From: Parapedobacter deserti
Lineage (GTDB): Bacteria > Bacteroidota > Bacteroidia > Sphingobacteriales > Sphingobacteriaceae
Length of the DNA: 64,000 bases
Direction of reading: 5' to 3'
NCBI RefSeq assembly: GCF_042646065.1
Contig: NZ_JBHRTA010000038.1
Span: 1 to 64,000 of the forward strand
This document shows positions 51,813-61,323 of this stretch, one piece after another (within the stretch, counting starts at the first letter, position 1; every line of letters begins with the position of its first letter). The position numbers were made by a program, and so were the translations under genes. The notes under the pieces are model-generated. The model saw only the letters and a list, made by a program, of their open reading frames with translations, had not been told where the DNA came from and ran no database searches.

Positions 51813-53264
51813 CTATCCCACACTTCCTTCGAGGGATATGGCCAGTAGTTTCTGTGCCTCCACGGCAAATTCCATCGGTAGTTGGTTCAGCACTTCCTTG
51901 GCGTAGCCGTTGACGATTAAGCCCACGGCCTTTTCAGGGTCAATACCGCGTTGCGTAAGGTAAAACAATTGGTCTTCCCCAATTTTAGATGTCGTGGCCT
52001 CATGCTCCAGCGTGGCGGTCTTGTTGCGGCTCTCGATATACGGAAACGTATGTGCCCCGCAACGATCGCCAATCAGCAGCGAATCACACTGCGTGAAATT
52101 GCGTGCGCTTTCTGCCCCCGGGCCGATTTTTACCAACCCACGGTAGCTGTTGTGGCTTACGCCGGCGGAGATCCCTTTGGAAATGATTTTGCTCCGTGTG
52201 TTCTTGCCCAGGTGAATCATTTTGGTACCCGTATCGGCCAGCTGCCGATTGCGGGTGAGTGCTACCGAATAAAATTCGCCCACGGAGTGATCGCCTTTCA
52301 GGATGACGCCCGGGTATTTCCATGTGATGGCTGAACCGGTTTCCACTTGGGTCCAGGCGATTTTACTGTTGTCACCCTTACACAAACCGCGCTTGGTAAC
52401 GAAATTGTATATGCCTCCCTTTCCTTCCTTGTCGCCCGGATACCAGTTCTGTACCGTCGAATATTTTATCTCAGCATCTTTGAGCGCAACCAACTCCACC
52501 ACCGCAGCGTGCATCTGGTTTTCATCGCGCATCGGAGCCGTACACCCTTCCAGGTAACTGACATAAGCGCCTTCATCGGCAACGATCAACGTGCGTTCGA
52601 ATTGTCCTGTGTTTTCCGCGTTGATCCGGAAATACGTGGACAGCTCCATAGGGCAGCGTACGCCTTTGGGTATATATACGAAAGAACCGTCTGAAAAAAC
52701 CGCAGAATTCAGCGCCGCGTAGATGTTGTCGGTCTGGGGCACCACCGATCCTAAGTATTGTTTGACCAGTTCAGGGTGTTCCTGTACGGCTTCGCCAAAC
52801 GAGCAGAAGATAACACCCTGCTCCTTTAGTTTTTCACGGAACGTCGTCTTTACCGATACACTGTCAAATACCGCATCCACGGCCACCACACCGGCAAGCA
52901 CTTTCTGCTCATCCAACGGAATACCCAGTTTCGCAAATGTAGAGAGCAGCTCAGGATCAACCTCGTCAAGGCTGTTCAGCTTTGGCTTGGCCTTGGGTGC
53001 AGCGTAGTAAGATATATCCTGGAAGTCGACATCCGGGTGCTCAAAGTTCTGCCAAGAGGGCGTCTTCATTTGCTGGAAGTGCCGTAATGCTTTAAGCCGC
53101 CATGCAAGCAGCCACTCCGGCTCGTTCTTCTTAGCTGAAATCAGCCGCACCGTATCTTCGGTAAGTCCTTTCGGAGCGATATCCATTTCGATATCGGTGG
53201 TGAAGCCGTATTTATATTCTTCGAGCGCAAGCTCTTTCAGCAATTCATCGTCTTTTGTACTCAT
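51813..53264 (-). CDS. sufB: Fe-S cluster assembly protein SufB
   Basis: 483 residues, full length. SufB motifs: GLTEDTVRLISAKKNEPEWLLAWRLKALRHF (located about 33-63), FVYIPKGVRCPMELSTYFRIN near 193-213, and the C-terminal HEATTSKIGEDQLFYLTQRGID near 433-454. First gene of sufBCD, with a -7 box upstream at 53324-53331. Confidence 0.96.
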   Translation of the reverse strand: MSTKDDELLKELALEEYKYGFTTDIEMDIAPKGLTEDTVRLISAKKNEPEWLLAWRLKALRHFQQMKTPSWQNFEHPDVDFQDISYYAAPKAKPKLNSLDEVDPELLSTFAKLGIPLDEQKVLAGVVAVDAVFDSVSVKTTFREKLKEQGVIFCSFGEAVQEHPELVKQYLGSVVPQTDNIYAALNSAVFSDGSFVYIPKGVRCPMELSTYFRINAENTGQFERTLIVADEGAYVSYLEGCTAPMRDENQMHAAVVELVALKDAEIKYSTVQNWYPGDKEGKGGIYNFVTKRGLCKGDNSKIAWTQVETGSAITWKYPGVILKGDHSVGEFYSVALTRNRQLADTGTKMIHLGKNTRSKIISKGISAGVSHNSYRGLVKIGPGAESARNFTQCDSLLIGDRCGAHTFPYIESRNKTATLEHEATTSKIGEDQLFYLTQRGIDPEKAVGLIVNGYAKEVLNQLPMEFAVEAQKLLAISLEGSVG

Positions 53265-53323
53265 AACGCTCCTTCACATGTTTTATCGTCAGGCAGACGG
53301 GCCACCTTCAAACTTTCGAAATG

Positions 53324-53331
53324 CAAAGTTA
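53324..53331 (-). promoter_or_regulatory. Putative -7 box (TAACTTTG) of sufBCD
   Basis: A perfect TAnnTTTG on the minus strand 59 bases before the sufB start. No clear -33 TTTG at the ideal distance. The region 53332-53539 is shared with the divergent Lrp-family gene and holds no other obvious gene. Confidence 0.5.
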
Positions 53332-53539
53332 CAATTTAAGTGGCAATAAACCGCATAGAAAGTCCATTCGTCGCAGGGTATTGCTATACGGGCCGTCATT
53401 TTTACAAATTGGTGATAATGAGCTGGATTGGCATGAAGTGGTGACGACTGTTTCGGTTGGTCTACTCGAGAATGACAGAAAGTATGAAATATTAATCGTA
53501 TTATTGCAGAATATAATTTGGTTTCAAAAGCTTTCAGAC

Positions 53540-54010
53540 ATGCCTTTCCAACCCGATAAAACCGATTTCAAAATCCTGAAATTGCTACAGGAAAACGGAC
53601 GCATTACAAACCTGCAACTCGCGTCGAGCATCGGCTTGTCGCCCGCACCCACGCTGGAGCGTGTGCGTAAGCTTGAAAACTCCGGCTATATCAAAAGTTA
53701 CCACGCATTCGTCGATGAAGAAAAGCTCGGCCTGGGTATCAAATCGTTTATTCAGGTGTCGCTCGACTTTCATACGCACAATGCGATCCCCGAGTTTGTG
53801 GAAGCGGTGAAAAACATTAAAGAGGTAACCGAATGCCATCACGTGACCGGTCAATGCGACTTTATCCTGAAGGTATATGTGAAAGACATCAAGGCGTACG
53901 AAGCCGTCATCATGGAGAAGATCAGCAAGATTCCCTACGTCAAGACATTCCAGACGATGATGATCATGTCAACAAGCAAAAAAGAGCCCATTGTCCCGAT
54001 GGAATATTGA
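53540..54010 (+). CDS. Lrp/AsnC family transcriptional regulator
   Basis: 156 residues from the ATG at 53540. An N-terminal helix-turn-helix (TDFKILKLLQENGRITNLQLASSIGLSPAPTLERVRKLENSGYI located about 8-50) and a C-terminal RAM (ligand-binding) domain (about 70-145, with ECHHVTGQCDFILKVYVKD). The open frame runs 73 codons further upstream with no family match (to 53321, over the suf promoter), so I reject that start. It probably responds to an amino acid; targets unknown. It is divergent from sufBCD, so it could control that operon. Confidence 0.92.
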   Translation: MPFQPDKTDFKILKLLQENGRITNLQLASSIGLSPAPTLERVRKLENSGYIKSYHAFVDEEKLGLGIKSFIQVSLDFHTHNAIPEFVEAVKNIKEVTECHHVTGQCDFILKVYVKDIKAYEAVIMEKISKIPYVKTFQTMMIMSTSKKEPIVPMEY

Positions 54011-54013
54011 CGG

Positions 54014-54685
54014 TTAAACCTGCCAATCTATCGGCTCCAATCCCTGTGCAACCAAAAGGGCATTGGCCTTCGAGAAATGCTGGCACCCGAAAAAGCCGTT
54101 GTAGGCAGATAGGGGCGATGGGTGCGCCGCGGTCAGGATATGGTGCTTGCGATGGTCGATCAGGGCGGCTTTATTTTTGGCATACTGTCCCCACAACAGG
54201 AACACCACGCCGCTGCGTTGGGTAGCTAACTCCGCGATGGCCTTATTGGTAAACGCTTCCCACCCTTTGCCCTGATGCGAACCTGCCACATGTGCCCGTA
54301 CCGTAAGCGTGGCATTAAGCAGCAGTACCCCTTGGTCAGCCCAGGCCGTAAGCTCGCCGTGGTTGGGAATCCGGAACCCAGGGATGTCCGTACTCAACTC
54401 CCGGTACATGTTGCGCAATGAGGGCGGGACGGGAACCCCGCGGGGTACCGAAAAGGCCAGCCCATGAGCCTGGCCAACGTTGTGGTACGGGTCTTGCCCC
54501 AAGATGACCACCTTCACACGGTCAAAAGGGGTGTGATTAAAGGCATTAAAAACGAAATTGCCCGGCGGAAATACGGGATGTTGCTTTTTTTCTTCCTGCA
54601 GAAACAGCTTGAGCGCTTGCATGTAAGGCTTTTCAAACTCCGGCCCCAGAGCCGTTTTCCAGCCACTTTCCAGTTGAATACTCAT
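54014..54685 (-). CDS. ung: Uracil-DNA glycosylase
   Basis: About 223 residues from the ATG at 54685. Family 1 UDG motifs: water-activating GQDPYH (Asp65), NAFNHTPFDRVKVV, LLLNATLTVRAHVAGSHQ (uracil pocket), VFLLWGQYAKNK, and the DNA intercalation loop HPSPLSAYNGFFG. Removes uracil from DNA. The start is only four bases after a TAnnTTTG box, so the transcript may be nearly leaderless. Its stop is 3 bp from the Lrp gene stop. Confidence 0.96.
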   Translation of the reverse strand: MSIQLESGWKTALGPEFEKPYMQALKLFLQEEKKQHPVFPPGNFVFNAFNHTPFDRVKVVILGQDPYHNVGQAHGLAFSVPRGVPVPPSLRNMYRELSTDIPGFRIPNHGELTAWADQGVLLLNATLTVRAHVAGSHQGKGWEAFTNKAIAELATQRSGVVFLLWGQYAKNKAALIDHRKHHILTAAHPSPLSAYNGFFGCQHFSKANALLVAQGLEPIDWQV

Positions 54686-54689
54686 ACCG

Positions 54690-54697
54690 CAAAAGTA
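54690..54697 (-). promoter_or_regulatory. Putative -7 box (TACTTTTG) of ung
   Basis: A perfect TAnnTTTG on the minus strand that ends four bases before the ATG at 54685, so transcription would begin at or close to the start codon. No good -33 TTTG is visible, so coincidence cannot be excluded. Confidence 0.4.
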
Positions 54698-54882
54698 CAC
54701 TTTATTGTAAAATCTAGTTCACCAACTGCTGAAGCGGGCAAATAGACGGATATTCCAGCTGGGGTCAAGAGGACTTCGCCGTTCCCAGTGGCGGCGAAGC
54801 GCGTGATAACTGCGTATGTTCATCAGCACCGATGAGGCAATCTGACGCGAATTATTTGCTTTTAAATGCAAGCAAATTTAGC

Positions 54883-54890
54883 TAAGTTTG
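54883..54890 (+). promoter_or_regulatory. Putative -7 box (TAAGTTTG) of the TPR-like membrane gene
   Basis: A perfect TAnnTTTG, 38 bases before the ATG at 54929. A TTTG lies upstream at 54855-54858, spacing 24, slightly long. Confidence 0.45.
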
Positions 54891-54928
54891 CACGGTTATT
54901 GAGCACATTGGGAATAAATCACATCGAC

Positions 54929-55465
54929 ATGTCTAATCTCGTCCGCATCATCATATCTACGCTTATCCTTATCGGCACCGTTTCCCTGTTTTTTTATGGC
55001 GAATGGGGGTGGGGCATCCTGGGCATTTTGGTAACTATCATCGCCTTCGTCACGGTGTTTTTCAATGAGAATATGCTTGTCGCTCAGTTTTATCTGCGCA
55101 AGGAGAACATGGCCAAGGCAGCCCGGTGGTTGAGCCGTATCACCAACTACGAAAAGCAGCTCATCCGTGCTCAGCACGGCTATTATCACCTGCTGCTGGG
55201 GCTGATGGAATCGCAGAAGTCGCCGATGCAGTCAGAAAAATATTTTAAGAAGGCGCTTTCGTTGGGGTTGCACATGGCGCACAATGTGGCCTTGGCCAAG
55301 CTTAGCCTTGCCGGTATCGCCATGGCCAAGCGCAACAAGCGGGAGGCCGCCAAGTACCTACAGGAGGCGAAAAAGGCGGATAAAAATAAGCTGCTGGCAG
55401 ACCAGATCAAGATGATGAAAGACCAAATGGGTATGATGGACCGGCAGCAAATCCGGTATCGTTAG
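54929..55465 (+). CDS. Membrane-anchored TPR-like protein
   Basis: 178 residues from the ATG at 54929. Two N-terminal transmembrane helices (about 5-25 and 30-47: IIISTLILIGTVSLFFYGEW, GILGILVTIIAFVTVFF) precede a cytoplasmic helical part resembling two to three TPR-like hairpins (about 52-155, with KAARWLSRITNYEKQL and EKYFKKALSLGL). The tail is rich in Lys, Met and Gln. A hypothetical protein of a type common in Bacteroidota; no function known. The frame extends back to 54866 over the promoter box, which I reject. Confidence 0.7.
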   Translation: MSNLVRIIISTLILIGTVSLFFYGEWGWGILGILVTIIAFVTVFFNENMLVAQFYLRKENMAKAARWLSRITNYEKQLIRAQHGYYHLLLGLMESQKSPMQSEKYFKKALSLGLHMAHNVALAKLSLAGIAMAKRNKREAAKYLQEAKKADKNKLLADQIKMMKDQMGMMDRQQIRYR

Positions 55466-55472
55466 ATCGCTA

Positions 55473-55967
55473 CTACCGGCCCGCTGCAGCTGGTGCCGTC
55501 AGGTATACATCCAAAAATTTGCCTTCATCCGTGCTATCTTCAAACACGATCTTCATAACCTGTATAGCGTCGGCGTCAGCGGAAATGTTGTCAGCGGTAA
55601 CGGTTAGCTTCACGGCCGTATCTGGCTGCAGCAGGTAGTGCAGGTAGTTCTGTTTATCTTCAAACCGCATGAGTACCCGCCCCAGTTCGATGGTCGAGAA
55701 ATAATAAGCATTCCGGTTGTTATCCACCAGCTGGGTCCCGTAAACGTTTAGTTTTAATTCGCGGGGCTTATCCTTCAGGCTGGTAAGCAATAGCTCCGCC
55801 CTGGCGTTCGCTGAATCAATCAGAAACCGGGATACTTCAAACCGGATATCGTCCAGCACAACGACATTGGAATCCTGGCCGGCATTGGAGTCGGCCATGC
55901 ATTGGAAGGAAACACCGATAACACACCACAGTGTCAGCGCCGATATGAATGCCGTATTGCTCATCAT
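55473..55967 (-). CDS. Hypothetical secreted protein
   Basis: 164 residues. Signal peptide (to about residue 25, cleavage near FQCMADS), then a beta-rich domain with VVVLDDIRFEVSRFLID, RAELLLTSLKDKPRELKLNVYGTQLVDN, YYFSTIELGRVLM and AVKLTVTADNIS, ending in LDVYLTAPAAAGR. No family recognised; the pattern resembles extracytoplasmic beta-sandwich domains. Its start overlaps the DUF4293 stop by 4 bp (ATGA type), so the two are translationally coupled. Confidence 0.6.
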   Translation of the reverse strand: MMSNTAFISALTLWCVIGVSFQCMADSNAGQDSNVVVLDDIRFEVSRFLIDSANARAELLLTSLKDKPRELKLNVYGTQLVDNNRNAYYFSTIELGRVLMRFEDKQNYLHYLLQPDTAVKLTVTADNISADADAIQVMKIVFEDSTDEGKFLDVYLTAPAAAGR

Positions 55968-56437
55968 CTCAACCGATCCGCTGATTTGATCAATTTTTCA
56001 TCCTTTCGGATACCACCGATGGCCATCAATAAGAAAATAATACAGATGGGCAACAGGAAGAATCCTACCCCGACGTTTCTGGCCGAGAGAAATTGTCTGG
56101 CCTCCGTCAACGCTGTGCTGGCCGTTACATACAACCATACACCGAACAGCAGAAGTAGTACGATTTCAAGTATAATCAACTGAACCTGCTGCTTACGGTT
56201 TCGGAACTTGAAAATAATAAAAAGCGGAAAAAGGCCCAACAATACGGTGACGATGGTCTGTAGAATAAAAAACTCTTCGCGGATGGACTGCCCTTCAAGT
56301 CCATGGTATATTCCGGTTACTTTCAGTGCCTTGCCGACACCACCGATATCCGAATATTGGAGATAGGGAAAAAGGAATAACGCAAACACCGTTGCCGAGG
56401 CCAGAAACAACCAAACAGTCTGAATACGTTGGATCAT
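55964..56437 (-). CDS. DUF4293 family membrane protein
   Basis: 157 residues, four transmembrane helices (about 5-23, 58-78, 87-107, 122-142), beginning MIQRIQTVWLFLAS as in DUF4293 proteins of Bacteroidota. Charged linker RNRKQQVQ between helices two and three. Function unknown; the family is conserved in the phylum. It leads the two-gene unit with the secreted protein at 55473-55967. Confidence 0.82.
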   Translation of the reverse strand: MIQRIQTVWLFLASATVFALFLFPYLQYSDIGGVGKALKVTGIYHGLEGQSIREEFFILQTIVTVLLGLFPLFIIFKFRNRKQQVQLIILEIVLLLLFGVWLYVTASTALTEARQFLSARNVGVGFFLLPICIIFLLMAIGGIRKDEKLIKSADRLR

Positions 56438-56639
56438 AGGGTTTCTAATTTATGTTGTTGGGCAAACTTAGCTAAACTCGCCAATATACACAACATCCGG
56501 ATGCCACTTGTGTTTGTCCTTACTTTCCCAAAACAAAACTGACCGAGCGCTGTATATTACTCTGTCCAGCATACGATTGAAATAAACACGTTCTGCGGTT
56601 ACCCGCTGAAATCAACAGTTTAAAATAATTTAATTGGAT

Positions 56640-59600
56640 ATGACGTTCAGTAATAGTATGCGGGTGCTTCTATGCATGAGTTGCTGCGCAGGGATGCTTT
56701 GCAGCAGCTTGAAAAGTTATCCCACCACATTAGCAACCTTTAGCCAGCAGTCTTCCGCGCAAGATACCACCCAAGTGTCCCAACAGGACACCACTCAGGC
56801 AGATACCGCGCAGCGGGTGGTAAAAGGGCGGGTGACCGATGATAAGGAGACTCCGCTTAGCGGCGTTACGATTAGCATCAAGGGCACTGACGTCCGAAAC
56901 CAGACCGACGAGGCAGGAGCCTTTGAAATCCGGTCGTCCACAGATTCGGCGGTCATGTTGGTGTTTTCCATGCTGGGCTTTGAGCCTTTGGAAATGCCTA
57001 TGAGTGTGGCCGATGGTCAGGACATCGTGCTGACCCCCGCGGCGGCTGAGGTGTTGGATGAGGTAGTCGTCATCGGCTATGGCACGGTGCGGCGAGAAAA
57101 TGTAACGGGCGCGGTGAGTTCACTTGAGGGCCGCGCCTTCCAAAACAATGCCATCAGTCACAGTGAAGAGGGAATCGCAGGCAAAATTGCGGGCGTACGG
57201 GTGAGCCAGAGCACCGGGGGGCCTGGGAAAGCGGCCAATATTACCATAAGGGGAATCAACTCCATCACCGCATCCAGCAATCCACTATATGTGGTCGATG
57301 GCATTCAGCAGAATCACATGCGCAATGTAAATCCTCGTGATATTGCTTCCGTCGAAGTGCTGAAAGACGCCGCTTCAGCCGCAATTTATGGTGCACGGGG
57401 TGGCAACGGCGTTATCGTCATTACGACCAAGGAAGGCGCGGCCGGGAAGACCACGGTTGATGCAAACAGTTACGTGGGGTATCAGGCGGTTGACCGCTTC
57501 CTGCCCATGATGAATACCCAGGAATATACGGCATACATCCGCTACCTGCGAGATTCGCGGTTTCAGCAGGCTGGGGGCGATCCCTCCCTCCCCATAGCCG
57601 GTAGGCCGGCGGAATTCCAGTATCCGGAAAGCTACCTCAACCCTGGGTCGCTGCCCGATAACAACTGGCAGGATATTGTGTATCAGAATGCCCCCATGCA
57701 AAACTATGCGTTGACCGTGTCGGGTGGCGGGGATGTGGGTACGTTTCTGCTATCGGGGTCATATCTTCGCCAAGATGGAGTAATGCAATACACGGGGTTC
57801 GAGCGCTATAACTTCCGGGCGAATACCAGTTTCAATATCGGCGAAAAATGGCGCCTCGGGGCCAACGTAGCAACGTCTTTCAACATCATGAATGATCCGG
57901 AAACGGACGGGAAGGAGAGCAACGCGCATTACGCCCTGGCGATGCCGCCGGTGGTTGGCATCGATCAGAATACCGTGGCAACCGGATTTTCGCCGGCGCA
58001 AACGTATGTCAACCCCTTGGCTCGTCTGCGCGAAATGACGGCCCGATCCCGGGCGAATGAGATGCAGCTCAACAGTTTTGCGGAGTACAGGCCAATCAAG
58101 ACGCTGACGCTGCGCACCCAATTGGGTTATATCTATTCACATGCCGCCTATAATGAATTCCTCCCTGCAAATGTGAACCCTGGCGCCCAGGCGGTCGGCT
58201 ACGCATCGAGCACGGACAACGGTACCTTCAGCATCCAGAACACTGCCACTTATCGCCCATACCTGGGTGACGACCACGTGCTTGAAATCTTGGGTGGCCA
58301 GCAATACGAATTTATACGTCAGGATGTTATGGCGGCGTCTGGCGACGGCTATCCCAATGACCTGTTGCCTACACTCAACAATGCCAACAATCCACTCCTG
58401 GCCCGTACCACCATCGGCGAAAGCGCCACAGCCTCTTTCTTTGGGCGTGTACAGTATCAATGGTTAGACCGGTATCTGGTGTCGGCCAGCGTCCGCTACG
58501 ACGGGTCGTCCAGGTTCGGTGCGAATAATAAGTGGGGCCTCTTCCCAGCCGTCTCTGCAGGCTGGAAAATCAACGATGAGCCGTTCTTGAGTGATGCGGA
58601 ATGGCTTTCGCTGCTGAAAATCAGGGGATCCGTCGGGAAAGCCGGTAACGACCGCATTGGCAATTACGAGCATATCTCGCTGCTGGGTAGGCAAGACTAT
58701 AACCTCAACGGCAAACGCGTGATCGGTCTGGTTCCGAGCAATATCGCCAATGAAAACCTGAGCTGGGAAACGACCTTGTCCCGCGACATCGGCTTGGACT
58801 TCTGGTTGCTAGACAACCGCATTCAGCTGGCGGCCGACCTGTACTTCAACAAGACTTCCAATCTGCTGCTCAATGTGCCAACAAGCCGCGTTAGCGGCTT
58901 TTCCACCATCCGCAGCAACATCGGGGAGGTGGAAAACCGGGGGGTGGAACTGCAATTGACGACCGAAAATATCCGGAGTGAGGCCTTCACCTGGACGACA
59001 TCACTAAACTTCTCCAAAAACACGAACCGCGTCCTCTCGCTTGCCCCAGGGATCAATGAGCTTATCCACCTGAGTACGCTCAACGATTTTAACGCCTACG
59101 CGACGATTGTGGGCCACCCCATAGGCAGCTTTTTTATGTACCAGACAGACGGAGTGCTCCTGCCGGAGCATTTTGATGCGGAAGGCAATGCACTAGTGCC
59201 GATCGTAAACGGGCAGCTCGAAGGCAATATCCGCATCGTAGACCGCAACGGGGACGGCGTGATCAACGAACAGGACCACACCATCGTGGGTAATGCACAG
59301 CCGGATTTCCTTTGGGGCGTATCTAGTCGTATGGGGTATAAGGGGTTTGACTTCAGCTTTGATATCCAGGGTCAGCGCGGTGGCGATCTTTTCTACCAAG
59401 GAAGGCGCGGCTTCAACAATGGACTGGGAGAGGGAACCAACCAATACCGCGACTGGCTACATGCCTACAAGCCCGAGCGTTTCCGGGGAAATATCCCGGC
59501 AGGGGTAGACATGAGCTGGGACGGTGTGACACCCAGCGTCGTGGGAGTGAATCCGGCATATAACGACACTTGGGTCTACGACGCCACCTTCGTGCGCATA

Positions 59601-59840
59601 CGGAATGTGACATTAGGTTACAATTTCGCAGGCTCCTTGCTCAAAAAATGGAATGTCGGTGCGGTCCGCCTCTATGTTATGGCCGACAACCTGCACACCT
59701 TCACGCAATATCCCGGTTCCAACCCCGAAGCAAACAATGCCGGCGGGGGAGGCACAGCCGAGCATACGCAGCCGGGCACGGATTACGGCGGATATCCGAT
59801 ATCTAAACGCTTTACCATGGGAGTGAATGTCTCTTTTTAA
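56640..59840 (+). CDS. susC: SusC/RagA-type TonB-dependent outer-membrane transporter (pair 2)
   Basis: About 1066 residues from the ATG at 56640 (TTG at 56634 rejected). Signal region at the N-terminus, then a Gln/Asp/Thr-rich linker in which QDTTQ is repeated (about residues 41-55), a CarboxypepD_reg-like domain (about 61-140: VVKGRVTDDKETPLSG), the plug (about 145-260, with VNPRDIASVEVLKDAASAAIYGARGGNGVI at about 233-262), and the barrel ending in SKRFTMGVNVSF with terminal Phe. The TonB-box-like sequence is EVVVIGYGTVRRENVTGAV near 143-161. It forms a transporter with the SusD 22 bp downstream. Confidence 0.95.
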   Translation: MTFSNSMRVLLCMSCCAGMLCSSLKSYPTTLATFSQQSSAQDTTQVSQQDTTQADTAQRVVKGRVTDDKETPLSGVTISIKGTDVRNQTDEAGAFEIRSSTDSAVMLVFSMLGFEPLEMPMSVADGQDIVLTPAAAEVLDEVVVIGYGTVRRENVTGAVSSLEGRAFQNNAISHSEEGIAGKIAGVRVSQSTGGPGKAANITIRGINSITASSNPLYVVDGIQQNHMRNVNPRDIASVEVLKDAASAAIYGARGGNGVIVITTKEGAAGKTTVDANSYVGYQAVDRFLPMMNTQEYTAYIRYLRDSRFQQAGGDPSLPIAGRPAEFQYPESYLNPGSLPDNNWQDIVYQNAPMQNYALTVSGGGDVGTFLLSGSYLRQDGVMQYTGFERYNFRANTSFNIGEKWRLGANVATSFNIMNDPETDGKESNAHYALAMPPVVGIDQNTVATGFSPAQTYVNPLARLREMTARSRANEMQLNSFAEYRPIKTLTLRTQLGYIYSHAAYNEFLPANVNPGAQAVGYASSTDNGTFSIQNTATYRPYLGDDHVLEILGGQQYEFIRQDVMAASGDGYPNDLLPTLNNANNPLLARTTIGESATASFFGRVQYQWLDRYLVSASVRYDGSSRFGANNKWGLFPAVSAGWKINDEPFLSDAEWLSLLKIRGSVGKAGNDRIGNYEHISLLGRQDYNLNGKRVIGLVPSNIANENLSWETTLSRDIGLDFWLLDNRIQLAADLYFNKTSNLLLNVPTSRVSGFSTIRSNIGEVENRGVELQLTTENIRSEAFTWTTSLNFSKNTNRVLSLAPGINELIHLSTLNDFNAYATIVGHPIGSFFMYQTDGVLLPEHFDAEGNALVPIVNGQLEGNIRIVDRNGDGVINEQDHTIVGNAQPDFLWGVSSRMGYKGFDFSFDIQGQRGGDLFYQGRRGFNNGLGEGTNQYRDWLHAYKPERFRGNIPAGVDMSWDGVTPSVVGVNPAYNDTWVYDATFVRIRNVTLGYNFAGSLLKKWNVGAVRLYVMADNLHTFTQYPGSNPEANNAGGGGTAEHTQPGTDYGGYPISKRFTMGVNVSF

Positions 59841-59862
59841 CTATGCCAACGCTTAGACAGCC

Positions 59863-61323
59863 ATGAAAAAAATACGAATCATATTATTGCCCTTTATACT
59901 GCTGGCGAGCTGGGGGTGTAACAAGGAATTGCAGCTCACCCCTGAATCGGATTATAACACTGCTGATTTTTACCGATCGGTAAATGACTTCCGCCAGGCG
60001 CTGTTCGGTGCTTATGGCGGGCTGCGCAGCGTGCACGGCTTTGACTACCCCATGTTGGTGGAAAGCCTCAGTGACAATGTCAACACGCAGCAGAACACCG
60101 CAAATCTCCCCACTGCACGGTTTGGCTTTACTGCCGGCGACGACCTGATCCTTGGCGTATGGGGGGCGTACTGGGCGGTGATCAACCGTACAAACAATAT
60201 CCTCGATCAAATCGACGATGGGGATTTTCCGGATGAGAATGTACGTGCCATCATGAGGGGAGAGACACGTTTCATCCGCGGTTTCTGCTACTTTCAGCTC
60301 GGCTGGCTGTTCGGTGGTATGCCGCTGATTGACCGCGTGATGCCCGCAGCGGAGATTGTTGCGGTAACCCGGAGTTCCCAGGAAGAAACCTTTGCCTTTG
60401 CAGCGGCTGACCTGGAAGCGGCGGCAGCGGTGCTGCCTGAAAGCCAGGGTGGAGATAACCTGGGCCGCGCAACGCGTTATGCCGCTAAAGGGATACTGGC
60501 CCGGCTGCACCTTTACATGGGCAACTACGGGGCTGCCCGCCCGTTGCTGGAGGAAATAATTGCCTACGAAGGCCTCAGCCCCTACCCCAAGTTTATTGAG
60601 TGCTTTCTGAACACCCGGGACAACGGCCCGGAACACGTCTTCCAAATTCAGTACACCAGCGGGCTGGTAAACCAGGGCAACCCGCTGGTATACTCTCTCG
60701 TCCCCCAAAATCTTCGCGCTGAGCAGTTTCCGCAGGGTGGACGGTCTACCTGGGTTGCCGTGTCAGACGACCTGTACGAGGCTTATGATACTACTGATGT
60801 GCGCCGTGATGTTACGATTCAAAAGGGTTACACGACGGTTAACAATGTCGTTGATAGCCTGACGAAGCTTTTCGTAAAATTTTCGCATGGCACGGTTCCG
60901 CTCAACAATATGGATAATGATGTAAACTTCCCGATACTACGCATCACGGATGTCCAGCTAATGTATGCCGAAGTGCTCAATGAAATGGGATATGAGGCAG
61001 ACGGCGAAGCCTTTTCCCTGCTTAATGCGGTGCGCAGCCGTGCCGGCCTGGACAGCCTAACCAGCGTAGGTGTGCCAGATCAGCAAGCTTTCCGCGATTC
61101 GCTGTTCGCCGAACGCCGGTTGGAGTTTGCCTGCGAGGCACTGCGTTGGTTTGACATTGTACGCCAGGGGCCAGAGCGGGCAACCGAAATCATGAATGCC
61201 TTCCTTGCCCGTCCGGAAGAGGGTGGAGGTTCGTTGACGTTCGATCCCAGATATTTGTTGATGCCCATTCCCGAGAGTGAAATGCGTACCAACCCGTCAT
61301 TAACACAAAACCCCGGCTACTGA
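59863..61323 (+). CDS. susD: SusD/RagB-type lipoprotein (pair 2)
   Basis: 486 residues. Lipoprotein signal with SWGC (Cys19), SusD fold: TPESDYNTADFYRSVNDFRQALFGAYGGL near 27-55, NRTNNILDQI near 107-116, RGETRFIRGFCYFQLGWLFGGMPLID near 130-155, RLEFACEALRWFDIVRQG near 418-435, ending SLTQNPGY. The stop codon lies within the loop of the terminator at 61308-61334. No glycoside hydrolase, sulfatase or regulator is near this pair. Confidence 0.95.
   Translation: MKKIRIILLPFILLASWGCNKELQLTPESDYNTADFYRSVNDFRQALFGAYGGLRSVHGFDYPMLVESLSDNVNTQQNTANLPTARFGFTAGDDLILGVWGAYWAVINRTNNILDQIDDGDFPDENVRAIMRGETRFIRGFCYFQLGWLFGGMPLIDRVMPAAEIVAVTRSSQEETFAFAAADLEAAAAVLPESQGGDNLGRATRYAAKGILARLHLYMGNYGAARPLLEEIIAYEGLSPYPKFIECFLNTRDNGPEHVFQIQYTSGLVNQGNPLVYSLVPQNLRAEQFPQGGRSTWVAVSDDLYEAYDTTDVRRDVTIQKGYTTVNNVVDSLTKLFVKFSHGTVPLNNMDNDVNFPILRITDVQLMYAEVLNEMGYEADGEAFSLLNAVRSRAGLDSLTSVGVPDQQAFRDSLFAERRLEFACEALRWFDIVRQGPERATEIMNAFLARPEEGGGSLTFDPRYLLMPIPESEMRTNPSLTQNPGY

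Noticed and set aside
53321..53539. 73-codon N-terminal extension of the Lrp regulator
   Set aside because: It would read across the suf -7 box and precedes the helix-turn-helix by far more than family members do.
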